Assembly (NCBI RefSeq): GCF_003788585.1
Contig: NZ_AYKG01000012.1
Coordinates: 62,001-126,000 of the forward strand
From: Salinisphaera japonica YTM-1
Lineage (GTDB): Bacteria; Pseudomonadota; Gammaproteobacteria; Nevskiales; Salinisphaeraceae
Direction: 5' to 3'
Length of the DNA: 64,000 nucleotides
The notes under the pieces were generated by a model that saw only the letters and a program-made list of their open reading frames with translations, was not told where the DNA came from and did no database searches. The translations under genes and the position numbers were made by a program. This document shows, in pieces, positions 63,754-64,000 of this stretch. Every line of letters begins with the position of its first letter. Within the stretch, counting starts at the first letter, position 1.

Positions 63754-64000
63754 ATGAAAAAAGCCGCGTTTATCATTGGCGCCAGCATGATTCCCGCCGC
63801 TGCCTCGTTTGCAGCGCCGAGTTTCTTCACGTCAAGCGAAGACACAGACGGCCCGGGTTACACCTACGTTCAGGGACAATATATTCCGCAGGGCAAGCTT
63901 GAGAATGCCCAAGGCGGCGACGACAAGGATTACGACGGCTACGGCTTCGACGTGTCCTACGAGTTTCCCGCCAACCTGATCCTTCAGGGCGGCTATGATC
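63754..64000 (+). CDS. Exported outer-membrane beta-barrel-like protein, N-terminal part (runs off window)
   Basis: 82 residues are visible. A Sec signal peptide (about 1-20, MKKAAFIIGASMIPAAASFA) is followed by a segment with alternating polar and aromatic residues: GPGYTYVQGQYIP, YDGYGFDVSYEFPANLILQGGYD. This is the pattern of a small outer-membrane beta barrel. The gene continues past position 64000. A consensus promoter upstream suggests strong expression. Confidence 0.75.
   Translation, partial: MKKAAFIIGASMIPAAASFAAPSFFTSSEDTDGPGYTYVQGQYIPQGKLENAQGGDDKDYDGYGFDVSYEFPANLILQGGYD

Overview
This is a GC-rich, densely coded 64 kb bacterial chromosome window. The gene content (asmA-like/mutY/yggX, thiG-trmB, xth-pyrE-argB-dut-coaBC-radC, AmpG) fits a gammaproteobacterium. 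A glycine betaine/proline-betaine ABC importer, two TRAP systems and a sodium:alanine symporter suggest a marine or halophilic lifestyle. Salinisphaera or a close relative is my best guess; it is an inference from gene content, not a measured placement.

Layout. 0-16 kb: end of an aldo/keto reductase, a MltB-type lytic transglycosylase, a small lipoprotein, a BaiN-like flavoprotein, an unusual long TRAP permease, an alanine symporter, a lipocalin, an Atm1-like ABC exporter, an MFS pump and the proV-proW-proX betaine operon. 15-25 kb: two orphan proteins, a sulfotransferase, tRNA-Phe, yggX-mutY-SRPBCC-asmA, a ThiS-ThiG fusion with trmB, and TRAP dctQ-dctM. 25-28 kb: TRAP dctP, a second aldo/keto reductase, and two blocks of intergenic repeats.

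28.8-55.9 kb is the remarkable part. It carries the mevalonate pathway from HMG-CoA synthase to IPP isomerase, FPP synthase, squalene synthase and squalene-hopene cyclase. Around these lie hopanoid tailoring and transport genes (hpnA, B, G, H, L, M, N). Two sets of consecutive enzymes are fused in single reading frames: HMG-CoA reductase with mevalonate kinase, and squalene synthase with squalene-hopene cyclase. Inside the hopanoid genes sits a 2-aminoethylphosphonate (AEP) operon: PEP mutase fused to a nucleotidylyltransferase, phosphonopyruvate decarboxylase, AEP transaminase, a second nucleotidylyltransferase and an HpnL-type flippase. A CDP-alcohol phosphotransferase lies between hpnN and hpnA. 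Together these suggest that AEP is activated to CMP-AEP and transferred to a lipid, possibly a hopanoid or glycerolipid. That product is inference.

56-64 kb is housekeeping: a DUF4139-like protein, AmpG, exonuclease III, PyrE, ArgB, Dut, CoaBC, RadC and the start of an outer-membrane-type protein behind a consensus sigma-70 promoter. Many genes are coupled by 4-bp ATGA overlaps. A dispersed intergenic repeat family built on the word atctgcg occurs at several gene ends, including one perfect tandem 9-mer array and a MITE-like inverted-repeat element.
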